27,020 bases of DNA from CAVPRW01 sp046727435 [NCBI: bacterium] (lineage in GTDB: Bacteria; Tectomicrobia; Entotheonellia; J063). Both the position numbers and the translations under genes were made by a program. The DNA lies in assembly GCA_046727435.1 (NCBI GenBank), contig JBKPCR010000155.1, positions 1 through 27,020 on the forward strand, given 5' to 3'. Shown here one piece after another: positions 14,934 to 22,786 of the stretch. Under the pieces are notes generated by a model. It did not search any database and was not told the origin of the DNA. It saw only the letters and a list, made by a program, of their open reading frames with translations. Within the stretch, counting starts at the first letter, position 1. Each line of letters starts with the position of its first letter.

Positions 14934-15252
14934 TCCCGAAAACGCGGCAAGGTAACACGCGCATCGCGAGTGATGTTCCACAGGTTGGAGGTGACCAGCT
15001 AGATGGGGGAATACTATGCGCAGTCGTACAATATGTTTCCCACGCTGCCGTAGTAGACCGCTCACTTCGAACCGGCTGGCGCCGAATGCCCCACATTTGA
15101 GGCACACTCAGCCGTCATCGATTTGTCCTGCTAATAGAGAAGATAGGGAAATCGCTATCCTCTTGGTGACGGCAGTAGAAGGATCGAAGCACTACAACCG
15201 CTGACGAGGCGTTTGCCCGCAAATGAGTAGCAGCCGCGATGAGGAGGTGCGA
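14934..15252. other. 319-base gap with no convincing gene
   Basis: A 62-codon frame starts at ATG 15016 behind GGGGGAA, but its product is Arg/Pro-rich with irregular Cys spacing and no recognised fold, so it is left unannotated. The right end contains the parS-like site and the ribosome site of the ParB gene. Confidence 0.4.
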
Positions 15253-15268
15253 TGTGTCACGTGACACA
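15253..15268. promoter_or_regulatory. parS: parS-like 16-bp palindrome TGTGTCACGTGACACA
   Basis: This perfect 16-bp palindrome matches the widely conserved ParB site TGTTTCACGTGAAACA at 14 of 16 positions; the two mismatches are symmetric. It includes the GTG start codon (15254) of the ParB-like gene. Position and symmetry suggest both a partition site and an autoregulatory operator. Confidence 0.65.
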
Positions 15269-16387
15269 CTCTTAAGCTTGATTGATCCAGACCCTGAACA
15301 AATCAGGAAGATATTTGACGAGGCGAGCCTGCAGGGACTGGCCCAGTCGATCGCGACAAATGAGCTGGTGGTTCCCATCCTCCTGCGGCCATCGTCTGGC
15401 GGGCGCTACATCATTGTGCATGGTGAGCGGCGCTATCGGGCAGCTCTGGCGCTGGGCTGGGAGATGATTCCGGCTGAGGTGCGAGAGCTGACCCCCGATG
15501 AGGCGCACTGGATCTCTCTGGTGGAAAATGTGCAACGGGCCGACCTGTCCTCCATCGAGGAGACGCGGGCGTATTACCTTCGGCTTGCCCAGGGTCTCAC
15601 ACAAGCGCAGCTCGCCCAGCGTGTGGGCAAGGATCGCTCCTATATCGCCCAGAAACTTCGGCTGCTCACATTGCCGGCTCCGATCATTGTCTACCTCGAA
15701 CATAAGGCGCTCGCCGAGGGGCACGCCCGCCAACTGCTGAAGATCCGCCAATGGTTCGGCCACGAATTGACGCGCGAGTTTCCAGAGTTGCGGGAGACAC
15801 TTGCCGCCAAAGATTGGGACGCGGAAACCCCGAAGCATGTCTGCTTTCTCCTCTGTGCACTGCGTCCAGAGGAGCTCCCCGATTATTTGGCGGTCTTCTT
15901 GTATCCTCGCAGTGTGGAGGCGCAGACTTGGGTCATGGCGGCCTACCGCGCATTTTGCGAGGATCTTCAGGCCCGTCAGTATGAGCTCCCGCAATGGGAA
16001 GTCATGGCCTTTTGGTGGGCCTCGGCCGTGGCCCTCGGGCGGCTCAGCGTCACCGCGCTCGATCGGGCGCTGGATCGCTGGCATCGGCGGATTCTCTCGG
16101 CGCTGAGCTATTGGGATTGGCGTTGGCAGACCACAGGCGATTGCGAACCCCCGGCGAATGAGCCCGACCGAGCCGAGGCGATATGGTATTGGTCGACCTG
16201 GGGCGATCTACGACATGCCGGTCTGCTCACGGCGGCCACGCGGCGTGAGGTCCCTGCAAGCCTTCAACAGGCCGCCAACGAGTGGGTCCACCGAGAGGGG
16301 GCATTCGTGTACCCGTCGGAACTGCAGCGGCGCTTTGTCGCATCTCCCGAGGAGATGGTCGCGCTCTATGCTGCTGACCGAGCATAA
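15254..16387 (+). CDS. parB: ParB/RepB/Spo0J-family partition protein
   Basis: The product is 377 residues from GTG 15254, which has GAGGAGG at 15241-15247 with 6-base spacing; the alternative ATG 15239 lies within that site. N-terminal motifs are LIDPDPEQIRKIFDEASLQGLAQSI and IIVHGERRYRAALALGW (the GERR CTP-binding box). ENVQRADLSSIEE is the ENxxR box. The HTH that reads parS is LTQAQLAQRVGKDRSYIAQKLRLL. The C-terminal 180 residues, rich in Trp, are divergent. Family members load onto parS as CTP-gated clamps. No ParA is nearby, so it may use a host ParA or act as a regulator. The parS-like palindrome over its start codon supports self-binding. Confidence 0.9.
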   Translation: MSRDTLLSLIDPDPEQIRKIFDEASLQGLAQSIATNELVVPILLRPSSGGRYIIVHGERRYRAALALGWEMIPAEVRELTPDEAHWISLVENVQRADLSSIEETRAYYLRLAQGLTQAQLAQRVGKDRSYIAQKLRLLTLPAPIIVYLEHKALAEGHARQLLKIRQWFGHELTREFPELRETLAAKDWDAETPKHVCFLLCALRPEELPDYLAVFLYPRSVEAQTWVMAAYRAFCEDLQARQYELPQWEVMAFWWASAVALGRLSVTALDRALDRWHRRILSALSYWDWRWQTTGDCEPPANEPDRAEAIWYWSTWGDLRHAGLLTAATRREVPASLQQAANEWVHREGAFVYPSELQRRFVASPEEMVALYAADRA

Positions 16388-16417
16388 CCAAAGCCTCACG
16401 TGTTACGCTTGGGAGTT

Positions 16418-16690
16418 TCAGCGATAACGAAGCAAAGAAGCATCATTTCCTGGCGAAGCCGATTTGCTCTCGACGCCTTTCCCCAGGCGCTCGGCAATTT
16501 CGTGACGGGTGTTGCTACCCGTAACTTCCCAAGCTGTCCCGATACCTCCTGCTCGTTGGCCGGGTGGTGGTAGCTGCCCCCACATCGGCATGTTCCAGCG
16601 TCCGGAGTTGAACACTTTCGGAATCCGCAGCTCACGGCCGCACGTGATGACGTGCGCCAATGGCGCCTCATCATGATTATAAAAGATCAT
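16418..16690 (-). CDS. possible small protein between parB and the HTH/zinc-finger gene
   Basis: A 90-residue frame on the minus strand begins ATG 16690 (MIFYNHDEAP) and contains ELRIPKVFNSGRWNMPMW and EVTGSNTRHEIAERLG, which look like ordinary protein. Third codon positions are mostly G or C, as in real genes here. There is no Shine-Dalgarno site, and the only AT-rich promoter-like sequence lies immediately upstream, so a leaderless or very short-leader transcript would be needed. It has no recognised domain. It is convergent with parB and divergent from the 16841 gene. It may be spurious. Confidence 0.35.
   Translation of the reverse strand: MIFYNHDEAPLAHVITCGRELRIPKVFNSGRWNMPMWGQLPPPGQRAGGIGTAWEVTGSNTRHEIAERLGKGVESKSASPGNDASLLRYR
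16639..16656. repeat. CGCACG-TGATGA-CGTGCG inverted repeat
   Basis: A perfect 6-bp inverted repeat with a 6-base loop lies inside the possible small minus-strand gene. It could be a stem-loop or a dyad operator. No T run follows on either strand. Confidence 0.4.
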
Positions 16691-16692
16691 AT

Positions 16693-16721
16693 TTGATATA
16701 AAAACGTCAAAGGTATATATA
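16693..16721 (+). promoter_or_regulatory. promoter TTGATA-N17-TATATA
   Basis: TTGATA (16693-16698) and TATATA (16716-16721) with a 17-base spacer sit in the most AT-rich stretch of the area, about 120 bases before the gene starting at 16841. This is the best promoter candidate for that gene. Confidence 0.6.
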
Positions 16722-16840
16722 TGACATGAACGAGCGACATGGTATCCCGTTTCGGGTGTCCCGATTCACACACGGATGCGACGCCATCGGCGTGTGATGT
16801 GTCTAGTCTTGCTCGTATTGATCGAAGTGGAGGCACGGCG

Positions 16841-17680
16841 ATGCCGCGAATGTGCAGCGTTTGCACTCATCCAGCACGTGCCACCATTGAGGATGGGCTG
16901 GTAACGGGACAATCGCTGAGAGCCATTTCGGCCGAGTATGGGGTCAGCAAAAGTGCGGTGGATCGGCACAAGGATAGCCATCTCCCCGCGCTCCGCGACC
17001 GGGACGGAGCCGATCTCGAGGCCGAGTTTCAGGCCGCGCGGCAAGCCGACCAGCAGCGGTCGCAGCAGCTCCGGTGGAATGCCCGGGTGGTCATGCGCGC
17101 CATGCAGGGCTGGGGGCAAATTCGCGGCGTCGAGGAGTGGCAGGCCGCGTGCGAAGACGCCCGCGAGCGGTATCACTCGGGACGCTTCCTCATCGAGCGC
17201 TTGGGCGCGGAGCGCCATCTAGACCCCAACCTGATGGCAACCTTATGGAGGTTGCGCCAGGGCCTGATGGACGAGTACGGGGCGGAGTCGCCAGCCATGA
17301 CGATGGTGATCGATCTCGCGGTGATGGCCTACGCTAATGCACTGCGAGTTCAGGGATGGATCGGGGACCTGGCGCTGGTGATCGAGCACGAGCTGTTCGC
17401 TGAAGACTCGCTCAAGCTCAAGCTGCGCCAACAATATGGCCCGCAATTCGACGGGTTCGCCGTCGAGGAGGGGTTGCGGCGACTCCGGGAACAACTGCTC
17501 CCCCTGTTCGAGCGGGTGAATCGCCAACTGCTCCAGAATCTCCAGGCGCTGCAACGCCCTCAACGTGGCGCGTTGCCCGCGGTGGCCATTGGCCGGGCAG
17601 GCCAAGTGAATGTCGCGCAGCAACAGGTGAATATCCAGCGGCTGGACGGCCGTTCTCCCCAGCCTGTGGCTTCACGCTGA
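16841..17680 (+). CDS. phage-type zinc-finger/helix-turn-helix protein (terminase small subunit-like)
   Basis: The product is 279 residues from ATG 16841, with GGAGG at 16829-16833 and 7-base spacing; the longer frame to 16739 is not favoured. The N-terminus CSVCTHPARATIEDGLVTGQ and SLRAISAEYGVSKSAVDRHKDSHLP combines a CxxC-H knuckle with a helix-turn-helix, a pattern seen in small proteins near phage terminases and in mobile elements. The middle is helical and Arg/Glu-rich (about 70-250). The C-terminus has a QVNVAQQQVNIQ motif typical of this type of protein. No large terminase gene follows, so packaging is not supported; DNA binding is. It is the last gene of the element. Confidence 0.6.
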   Translation: MPRMCSVCTHPARATIEDGLVTGQSLRAISAEYGVSKSAVDRHKDSHLPALRDRDGADLEAEFQAARQADQQRSQQLRWNARVVMRAMQGWGQIRGVEEWQAACEDARERYHSGRFLIERLGAERHLDPNLMATLWRLRQGLMDEYGAESPAMTMVIDLAVMAYANALRVQGWIGDLALVIEHELFAEDSLKLKLRQQYGPQFDGFAVEEGLRRLREQLLPLFERVNRQLLQNLQALQRPQRGALPAVAIGRAGQVNVAQQQVNIQRLDGRSPQPVASR

Positions 17681-18501
17681 AGGGCTGATGCCTGATCGAC
17701 TTACCCCCTCATGGGAGTCCAGCGATCACGTCGTGTCACTGCCCACTGGTGACGACGATTGGCGTGGAATGTCCCTGCTGGCCCTCACCTCTGCACCCCC
17801 CAATCGTCTGGCTTCGACCCGGTTCCTCACTTAGCCCGTTGAGCAAAAGTCCTCCTTGCTCCTGGTCAGGCTCGCGGCGTGAGCTCGACCGCCTTGACCT
17901 AGGGTGCTATGTTCGCTGCCGTCCGGTTGACCATGGTGCATCGCGCAGCCACCCTCTACGGTCCCACGCCAGGCAGGCCATACATCGACCGTCACCTTGA
18001 CGTCGGGAGGCAGGTCAGTGCGCTGCTTCAACCGCATCAACTTTGAGACTGGGTGTGCATTCGAAAACGTGCGAGAAGCGGTTCTGACCTCGGTGGGGTG
18101 AACACCTCGGAAGTCCCCTCTCCTGCGCTCGTGCTCTCAGGATCGCCTGTAGAGGTCAGGTATTCCGCCATCAGCCGCCATGGTGACGAGGCGTACGCAC
18201 CTCTGAGGCATCCCTGACCTCACCGGGATCAGGAGGCTTCGACCGGGTGCCCGGCTCGGCGTCTCCCGGCCTCAGCGTCCCCGCCCATCGAGAGCCGCTG
18301 GTCCCCTCCTCTTTTGAATTTTGGCGTTTATGCCTTAATCCTCTTCAGACTGTTTATTCTCTCCTCAACAGCCTTGTTCGCCGCCCAAAGTAGCTCATCG
18401 TAAATCATTGATTATATTGGCAATGATGTTGCAGCTCCCTGGTGCCGGAGGGCTAATCACACGCGCAGGACGTGCGACGATCCTACAGAGGGAGGAGACA
18501 G
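17681..18501. other. 821-base non-coding region, probable right edge of the accessory element
   Basis: No gene is supported; short frames here lack ribosome sites and sensible composition. CTGACCTC occurs at 18084-18091 and 18214-18221, and inverted as GAGGTCAG at 18152-18159, so a long-range stem is possible. An inverted repeat ATCATTG (18404-18410)/CAATGAT (18421-18427) flanks an AT-rich core just before rlpA and may be an operator. No tRNA, integrase or attachment repeat is visible. Confidence 0.5.
18404..18427. promoter_or_regulatory. ATCATTG/CAATGAT inverted repeat upstream of rlpA
   Basis: Seven-base arms flank the 10-base core ATTATATTGG, with TATATT at 18413-18418 as a possible -10 element. 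It lies about 75 bases before the rlpA start, a position suited to a repressor-controlled promoter. No clear -35 box is seen. Confidence 0.4.
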
Positions 18502-19200
18502 ATGAGGCTATCCACACGACCACTGATGGCTGTCGTAGGTGCGTATGTAGGGCTGTGGCTGAGTGGCAGTGCCGTACAGGCTGATCCGTGGTACAGCGAC
18601 CACGGCCTGGCCTCTTATTACGGCCAAGGCTTTCACGGGCGCAAGACCGCCAGCGGGGAACGCTTCTCTCAACATGAGATGACGGCGGCCCATCGTCAAC
18701 TGCCGTTGGGCACGAAGGTGATGGTCGAAAACCGTGAGACGGGTGCACAAGCGGAGGTGAAGATTACGGACCGTGGGCCCTATGCGGACAAAAAGCGCCG
18801 CATCATCGATCTCTCCAAAGCGGCGGCAGACAGTATTGGCCTCGTGGAACAAGGGCTCGCGCCGGTGCGGGTCGTCGTGACGGAAGAGCCCGCCACGCAG
18901 AAGAAACGTCCTGAGGAAGAGGTGGTCTACGAGGTGCAGGTGGGCGCCTTTGAGCAACGTGAGCCGGCGGAGGCGGTGCTCGCACAGGTGCAGGACTGGT
19001 TTCCCAAGGCGTATATCGCGCCCCGCCATGGCCAAACAGGATCGTATTACCGGGTCCGGGTTGGACCATTCCCCGACAAGGAAGAGGCGCAGCACATCGC
19101 CAACAGCTTGAAGCGTGGGGGGCACCGCGTGTTTCTGGACGAAGTCCCAGAAACGTTGCTTCCTCCGGAAGCCCCCCAGCCACCCCATGGCTCACCATGA
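18502..19200 (+). CDS. rlpA: RlpA-like septal lytic transglycosylase with SPOR domain
   Basis: The product is 232 residues from ATG 18502, preceded by GGGAGGAG. An N-terminal signal (about 1-27, hydrophobic LMAVVGAYVGLWLSGSAV, cleavage after VQA) replaces the lipobox of classical RlpA, so the protein is likely periplasmic rather than lipid-anchored. Residues about 34-127 are the double-psi beta-barrel: GLASYYGQGFHGRKTASGE, then TDRGPYADKKRRIIDLSKAAA with the catalytic-type Asp90. Residues about 142-216 are a SPOR domain (YEVQVGAFEQREPAEAVL, YYRVRVGPFPDKEEAQHIA), which binds denuded septal glycans. The family cleaves peptidoglycan at the division site. The tail is Pro-rich. Confidence 0.92.
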   Translation: MRLSTRPLMAVVGAYVGLWLSGSAVQADPWYSDHGLASYYGQGFHGRKTASGERFSQHEMTAAHRQLPLGTKVMVENRETGAQAEVKITDRGPYADKKRRIIDLSKAAADSIGLVEQGLAPVRVVVTEEPATQKKRPEEEVVYEVQVGAFEQREPAEAVLAQVQDWFPKAYIAPRHGQTGSYYRVRVGPFPDKEEAQHIANSLKRGGHRVFLDEVPETLLPPEAPQPPHGSP

Positions 19201-19396
19201 ACCGCGTGCAGGCGCAAGCTCGTCAGCCCTACATCCGGTTTCGTCATGGGTAAGTCGGCTGGCTCATGGTCCAGCACCGCCCAAGACTGCAGGTGGATGT
19301 GACGGCTCGCGCCGAAAATATGATACCTTGAACACTCGCGCGCCAGATTGACGCGAGGGCTGGACAACAGAGCAGGCTTAGAAAGGGGACGAATTC

Positions 19397-19690
19397 ATGG
19401 CCGAGCGGACCTGTCGCACCTGCCGCTGGCATGATATGCCGGGGTTTGCGCAGTTCTATGGGCAGGCCCTTGCCGGACACGAGGAGGTGGGCTTTTGTCG
19501 GAGACGCCCGCCATCGCCAGACTTCACACGGCTGCTACACCCCAGCTTGCGGGAGGAACCCCGCTATAAAATTATGGTCTTTGCGTTCTGGCCGGAGACC
19601 CAGGGGGCCGACTGGTGTGGCGAGTGGCAGGCACAGCAGGAGCCGTACCTCACTATCACCGGAGAGGGGCGCGAGGACGCCCGTCCGTAG
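19397..19690 (+). CDS. small cysteine-cluster protein
   Basis: The 97-residue product starts at ATG 19397 behind AAAGGGG. It begins CRTCRWHD, continues GFCRRRPPSPDF, and later has ADWCGEW. This Cys-x2-Cys...Cys-Arg-x-x-Pro-Pro...Asp-Trp-Cys-Gly-Glu order occurs in short environmental-bacterial proteins that probably bind zinc or an iron-sulfur centre. There is no membrane segment or signal peptide. The function is unknown. It stands alone between rlpA and the DUF3303 gene. Confidence 0.75.
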   Translation: MAERTCRTCRWHDMPGFAQFYGQALAGHEEVGFCRRRPPSPDFTRLLHPSLREEPRYKIMVFAFWPETQGADWCGEWQAQQEPYLTITGEGREDARP

Positions 19691-20174
19691 CGATACAGAT
19701 AAGCACGGAGGACGACACGAGCACCAGGGTCGGGCCATCCGCTTGGTGGGATGATGCTTCAGACGCGCGTGGGGGATGGCAGATGCCGCCTTGTGATGGT
19801 CACCAACGCCACCACGAATGTTCCACAGGCCTCGCCTGAGGCTCCTCCTCGGTATGGCCCCATAACCTCTTCACAACCGTCTTCCCGACAGGCGGACACG
19901 CCACGCCGTGTGTCATCCTGTCCTATCATCCCTTGGGTCCGTTCCTCAGCCCCCATGATGTCCTGGCCACCAATGGGGGTGAGAGGAATACGGACCCCTG
20001 CGGTCGCAACCCGCCACAGATCGCGCGACCGAAGGGTTCAACGCCACAGATCGCGATGTGGGCACCACCGCACGGCAGTTATGCTCCGGAGCCGTGGAAA
20101 CCTGTTATCATTGAGGGAGCGGAAGTGGCGGGGGCAGCACACACGGGGTCACACCCGAGAGAAGGAGGTTTCCT
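19691..20174. other. 484-base gap without a supported gene
   Basis: Short frames here have no credible products. A 14-bp direct repeat, CGCCACAGATCGCG, occurs at 20012-20025 and 20042-20055, 30 bases apart. The right end carries GAAGGAGG, the ribosome site of the DUF3303 gene. Confidence 0.5.
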
Positions 20175-20555
20175 ATGCAGTTCCTGCTGACCTTTAGCAT
20201 CCCACCCGCGACGCGCGATGCGGCCATTTCGCGCTTCCTCGCGACCGGAGGCCAGCCGCCACCCGGGGTGCGGCTGCTCGGGCGCTGGACCCAGCTCGAC
20301 CTCTGCGGCGGGGTGGTCTTGCTCGAGAGCGACGATCCTCAAGCGTTGACTGCCTTTGCACATGCGTGGAGTGATGTGGTGGAGCTGACGCTGGCCCCGG
20401 TGCTTGAGGATCAAGCCATGATGGCAGTGCTGAAGCGGGCCGGACACCCGTCGGTGTCCACGGCGGCGCATGCCTCAGACGCCCCCCCGGAGACGTACCC
20501 TGAAGACGCCCCGGTGGCGCCGGAAACGACCCCCGGGACGACCAAACCGCCCTAA
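20175..20555 (+). CDS. DUF3303 family protein
   Basis: The 126-residue product starts at ATG 20175 with GAAGGAGG just upstream. Residues 1-90 follow the DUF3303 pattern: a beta strand MQFLLTFSIP, a helix ending RFLATGG, GVRLLGRWTQLDLCGGVVLLESDDPQAL, then a helix and ELTLAPVLEDQ. This is a small ferredoxin-like alpha/beta fold with no known biochemical role. The last 36 residues are a Pro/Thr/Ala-rich tail that is probably disordered. It is followed by the PRC-barrel gene on the same strand. Confidence 0.8.
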   Translation: MQFLLTFSIPPATRDAAISRFLATGGQPPPGVRLLGRWTQLDLCGGVVLLESDDPQALTAFAHAWSDVVELTLAPVLEDQAMMAVLKRAGHPSVSTAAHASDAPPETYPEDAPVAPETTPGTTKPP

Positions 20556-20721
20556 GAGATCGCGTGAATACGCGGGAGGATGGCGCCGAGCGGGGACCAA
20601 TCCGTACGCCCGGTGAGGCTAGAAAGGCCCTGAGATGCACCACATGAGCGGGCGGGTTGCGCCCCCCTCCCCCGTCTGCGCCCAACCATCGACACGATTC
20701 CGCGCTGATGAGGAGCCAAAC

Positions 20722-21264
20722 ATGAGACGGCGAGACACGTACATGGCGCTTCTGGTACTCTTCGGCGTCCTGCTTACAGGCACAGCATGGGCGCAGGAAC
20801 CCACCACCCCGGCGCCAGGGGCGTCATCAACGGTGCCGGATGCAGTGCTCCTGCGGAGCAAAGCGCTCTTCGACTACCGGGTCAAGAGCCCGCAGGGCGA
20901 AGACCTGGGCAAGATCGAGGAAGTCATCATTGATATGGAGATCGGCCGGGTGGCATACGCCGTCCTCTCCTTCGGGGGCTTTTTGGGGCTCGGCAACAAG
21001 TGGGTCCCGGTACCCTGGGATGCGGTGACGCTGCGGCCGGCCGAGAAGGTCCTGCTCCTCAACATCGACAAGGACAAGCTCCAAAAGGCGTCGAACTTCG
21101 AAGGCACGACCTTACCGGAGTTGGCCAACCGCCAGTGGGGGCAGTCATCCACACCTACTACGGCTATCCGCCCTACTGGGAGAAGCGCCAGTGACGTGTA
21201 CAAAACCATCCTCGTCCAAGCCGACGGGGTGTCCAAAGACGTCACACACGAACGGGAGGGTTGA
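20722..21264 (+). CDS. exported PRC-barrel protein, C-terminus shifted by a frameshift
   Basis: From ATG 20722 (GAGGAG upstream) the product has a signal peptide (MALLVLFGVLLTGTAWAQ, about 8-25). A PRC-barrel follows (about 40-130: FDYRVKSPQGEDLGKIEEVIID, VAYAVLSFGGFLG, WVPVPWDAVTL), a small beta-barrel often involved in protein docking. Codons after GGGGG (21137-21141) look foreign to the family. In the adjacent frame the same DNA encodes VIHTYYGYPPYWEKRQ and stops at 21194, which is the expected kind of ending. One extra G in the run would restore it. The annotated 180 residues thus probably include about 40 wrong ones. It could be a real mutation or a homopolymer error. Confidence 0.75.
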   Translation: MRRRDTYMALLVLFGVLLTGTAWAQEPTTPAPGASSTVPDAVLLRSKALFDYRVKSPQGEDLGKIEEVIIDMEIGRVAYAVLSFGGFLGLGNKWVPVPWDAVTLRPAEKVLLLNIDKDKLQKASNFEGTTLPELANRQWGQSSTPTTAIRPTGRSASDVYKTILVQADGVSKDVTHEREG

Positions 21265-21579
21265 TTCCTCCCTCCCGCGCAGACGAACGCTCGTCAAAAT
21301 TCTGGATTATGGGGCCAAGCACGAACCCGGCTTCACACACGAGCGTGCAATAGCGCACGCCGACGTTCAGCATGGGCATGGCGGATTCCTGCGCCTTTGG
21401 GCCGCCGGTGTCGTGCGCGCGGAGAACTTCACAGTGCCGCCCAACAGGGCGCGAGATGCACGGCACCATGACTTGAGCCGGAGCCCCGCGGGTGGGGCGA
21501 GGGCGAGACCAAAGGGGGCAGCGCCGCGGCGTCCGAGCGCCGCGAGGATGTCCGCTCCATTGAGGGGTTAGGCCGCCGT
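21265..21579. other. 315-base gap without a supported gene
   Basis: Nothing recognisable lies between the PRC-barrel gene and the convergent membrane-protein gene. If the ancestral PRC-barrel stop is 21194, the non-coding stretch is about 385 bases. No T-rich terminator is seen. Confidence 0.4.
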
Positions 21580-22233
21580 CTAGTCGGTGTAAATCTCATA
21601 CCGTCGGAGCCGACCCGAGGCATCAAACCATATGAGGAGCCATTCGGAATCGAGGCGCATCACCGAATCACGTTCGGGTCCGAGAATGTAGATCAGATCG
21701 CGACCTGTACTCTTGAAGTACGGCGTCTCGATCGAACGTCCCAGCAGATTCTCGACTTCTCGCCGATCGCGGCCCGGCAGCACGTGATTCACCACATCGG
21801 CGAGCATTTTCTGCCGCGGCGTGATGTCGCCCTTGACAGGCTCGGATGATGCCGGGTCGAGCCACGCTGATTGATCGAACGGCAGCATATGCGAACCTGT
21901 CGGCAGCGCCCCTCGAATCATTGCCGACAGGCCCCAGAACGAACCGAAAAACAGAAGGCCGGTGAATGAAACGAGGAGACGTGCACGATGGCGCTGCCTT
22001 GTCGGAGAACCCACGTTCCCCGACGACAGCCACCCGATTCCTCCGCAGACACCCAGTCCAAGAAGGCCGAGAAGAGCAAGCGGAAGCGAAAGCATGTACA
22101 GGAAGAACGAGCCTGTGCTTCCAATGCTCGGCACCCACTCGCGGATTAGAATCACGCCGAAGTATACCAGCAGCATGATCAGGATTGCGAGCACTCGTCC
22201 TCGTATCGGCAGCATTCCTCCCGCCATCTCCAT
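21580..22233 (-). CDS. membrane protein with C-terminal BamE/SmpA-like domain
   Basis: The frame is 217 residues from ATG 22233; a second ATG at 22215 (MLPIRGR) is possible, but its GGGAGGA lies too close to be a good ribosome site. Hydrophobic segments at about 13-30 (VLAILIMLLVYFGVILI), 42-70 and 88-105 indicate three membrane spans. The C-terminal 75 residues (DVVNHVLPGRDRREVENLLGRSIETPYF, YILGPERDS, WLLIWFDASGRLRRYEIY) resemble the lipid-exposed SmpA/OmlA fold seen in small environmental-bacterial membrane proteins. The function is unknown. A group II intron-like RNA ends 21 bases upstream on the same strand, so this gene would be in its downstream exon side. Confidence 0.65.
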   Translation of the reverse strand: MEMAGGMLPIRGRVLAILIMLLVYFGVILIREWVPSIGSTGSFFLYMLSLPLALLGLLGLGVCGGIGWLSSGNVGSPTRQRHRARLLVSFTGLLFFGSFWGLSAMIRGALPTGSHMLPFDQSAWLDPASSEPVKGDITPRQKMLADVVNHVLPGRDRREVENLLGRSIETPYFKSTGRDLIYILGPERDSVMRLDSEWLLIWFDASGRLRRYEIYTD

Positions 22234-22253
22234 AATCCCCGCAGGACGGCCTA

Positions 22254-22786
22254 ATCGGGATAGGGAAGGGCATCACGGCCTCCCCCCACCAGACATACGA
22301 GTCACGCTTGCGGCGGTTCGGTCGATTCAGCCAGGGTGGATGCACCCTAACCTGAGTGTCCTCTCCCGACGGGTCAGCCGCGCGTTCCTCCCAGACGCCG
22401 AGCCTCGCCCGACCCCTCGCCGGAGGCCATCGCGCCGCTCCATCATGGGCCGCTACTCCTCTCTACCGGTCAGCGATGCTCTCTCATCGCTCAGTCCCAC
22501 TGGACAGCAGGCAGGCCTCCCGGGGTAAGTCTTCACACCTTCCGTGCATAAGCGCCGGATTTACAAAACCCGCCCTTAGGGAGTAGAGGACTTCGTGGTT
22601 CCGTGCCCACTCGTCCCGAGCGTATCACGCCTCGTATCCTGTTCCTGTTCGTTGCCCCGCACGTTCGCTCCCCGCTGCCTTCGGACCCCACCTCGCGGTG
22701 ACGCCCTGGGGGTTCACTTATCCTTCGGCCTCCCTAGCTTGGATAGAGGACTTACACCTCCGAGCGTGAAGACATGCCCGGCACAC
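22254..22786 (-). ncRNA. group II intron ribozyme, apparently lacking its reverse-transcriptase ORF
   Basis: Read on the minus strand, 22786 starts GTGTGCCGGGCATG, like the 5' end GTGYG of bacterial group II introns. It is followed by GGAGGTGTAAGTCCTCTA and GTGAACCCC, typical of domain I, and by GGGAGGCCTG...GCTGACCGG, typical of domains II-III. A 34-base stretch at 22319-22286 (GAACCGCC...GGTGG) matches the length and base-pair pattern of domain V, somewhat degenerate. The following GC-rich hairpin with a bulged A and the end CCCGAT resembles domain VI. Only about 150 bases separate domain III from V, too short for a maturase. It would therefore need a maturase in trans or is a dead copy. 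The boundaries are estimates from memory of the family. Confidence 0.6.

Noticed and set aside
15016-15204. 62-codon frame with GGGGGAA upstream
   Set aside because: Arg/Pro-rich composition, irregular cysteines, no recognised fold or neighbour evidence.
8559-18501. Attachment-site repeats or tRNA at the element ends
   Set aside because: No shared direct repeat of useful length and no tRNA-like cloverleaf could be found by eye at either edge.
21668-22345. 225-codon minus-strand frame across the membrane-protein gene and the intron 3' region
   Set aside because: It overlaps the better-supported membrane-protein gene in another frame, has Arg/Ser-rich shadow composition, and its first part is intron domain V-VI sequence.
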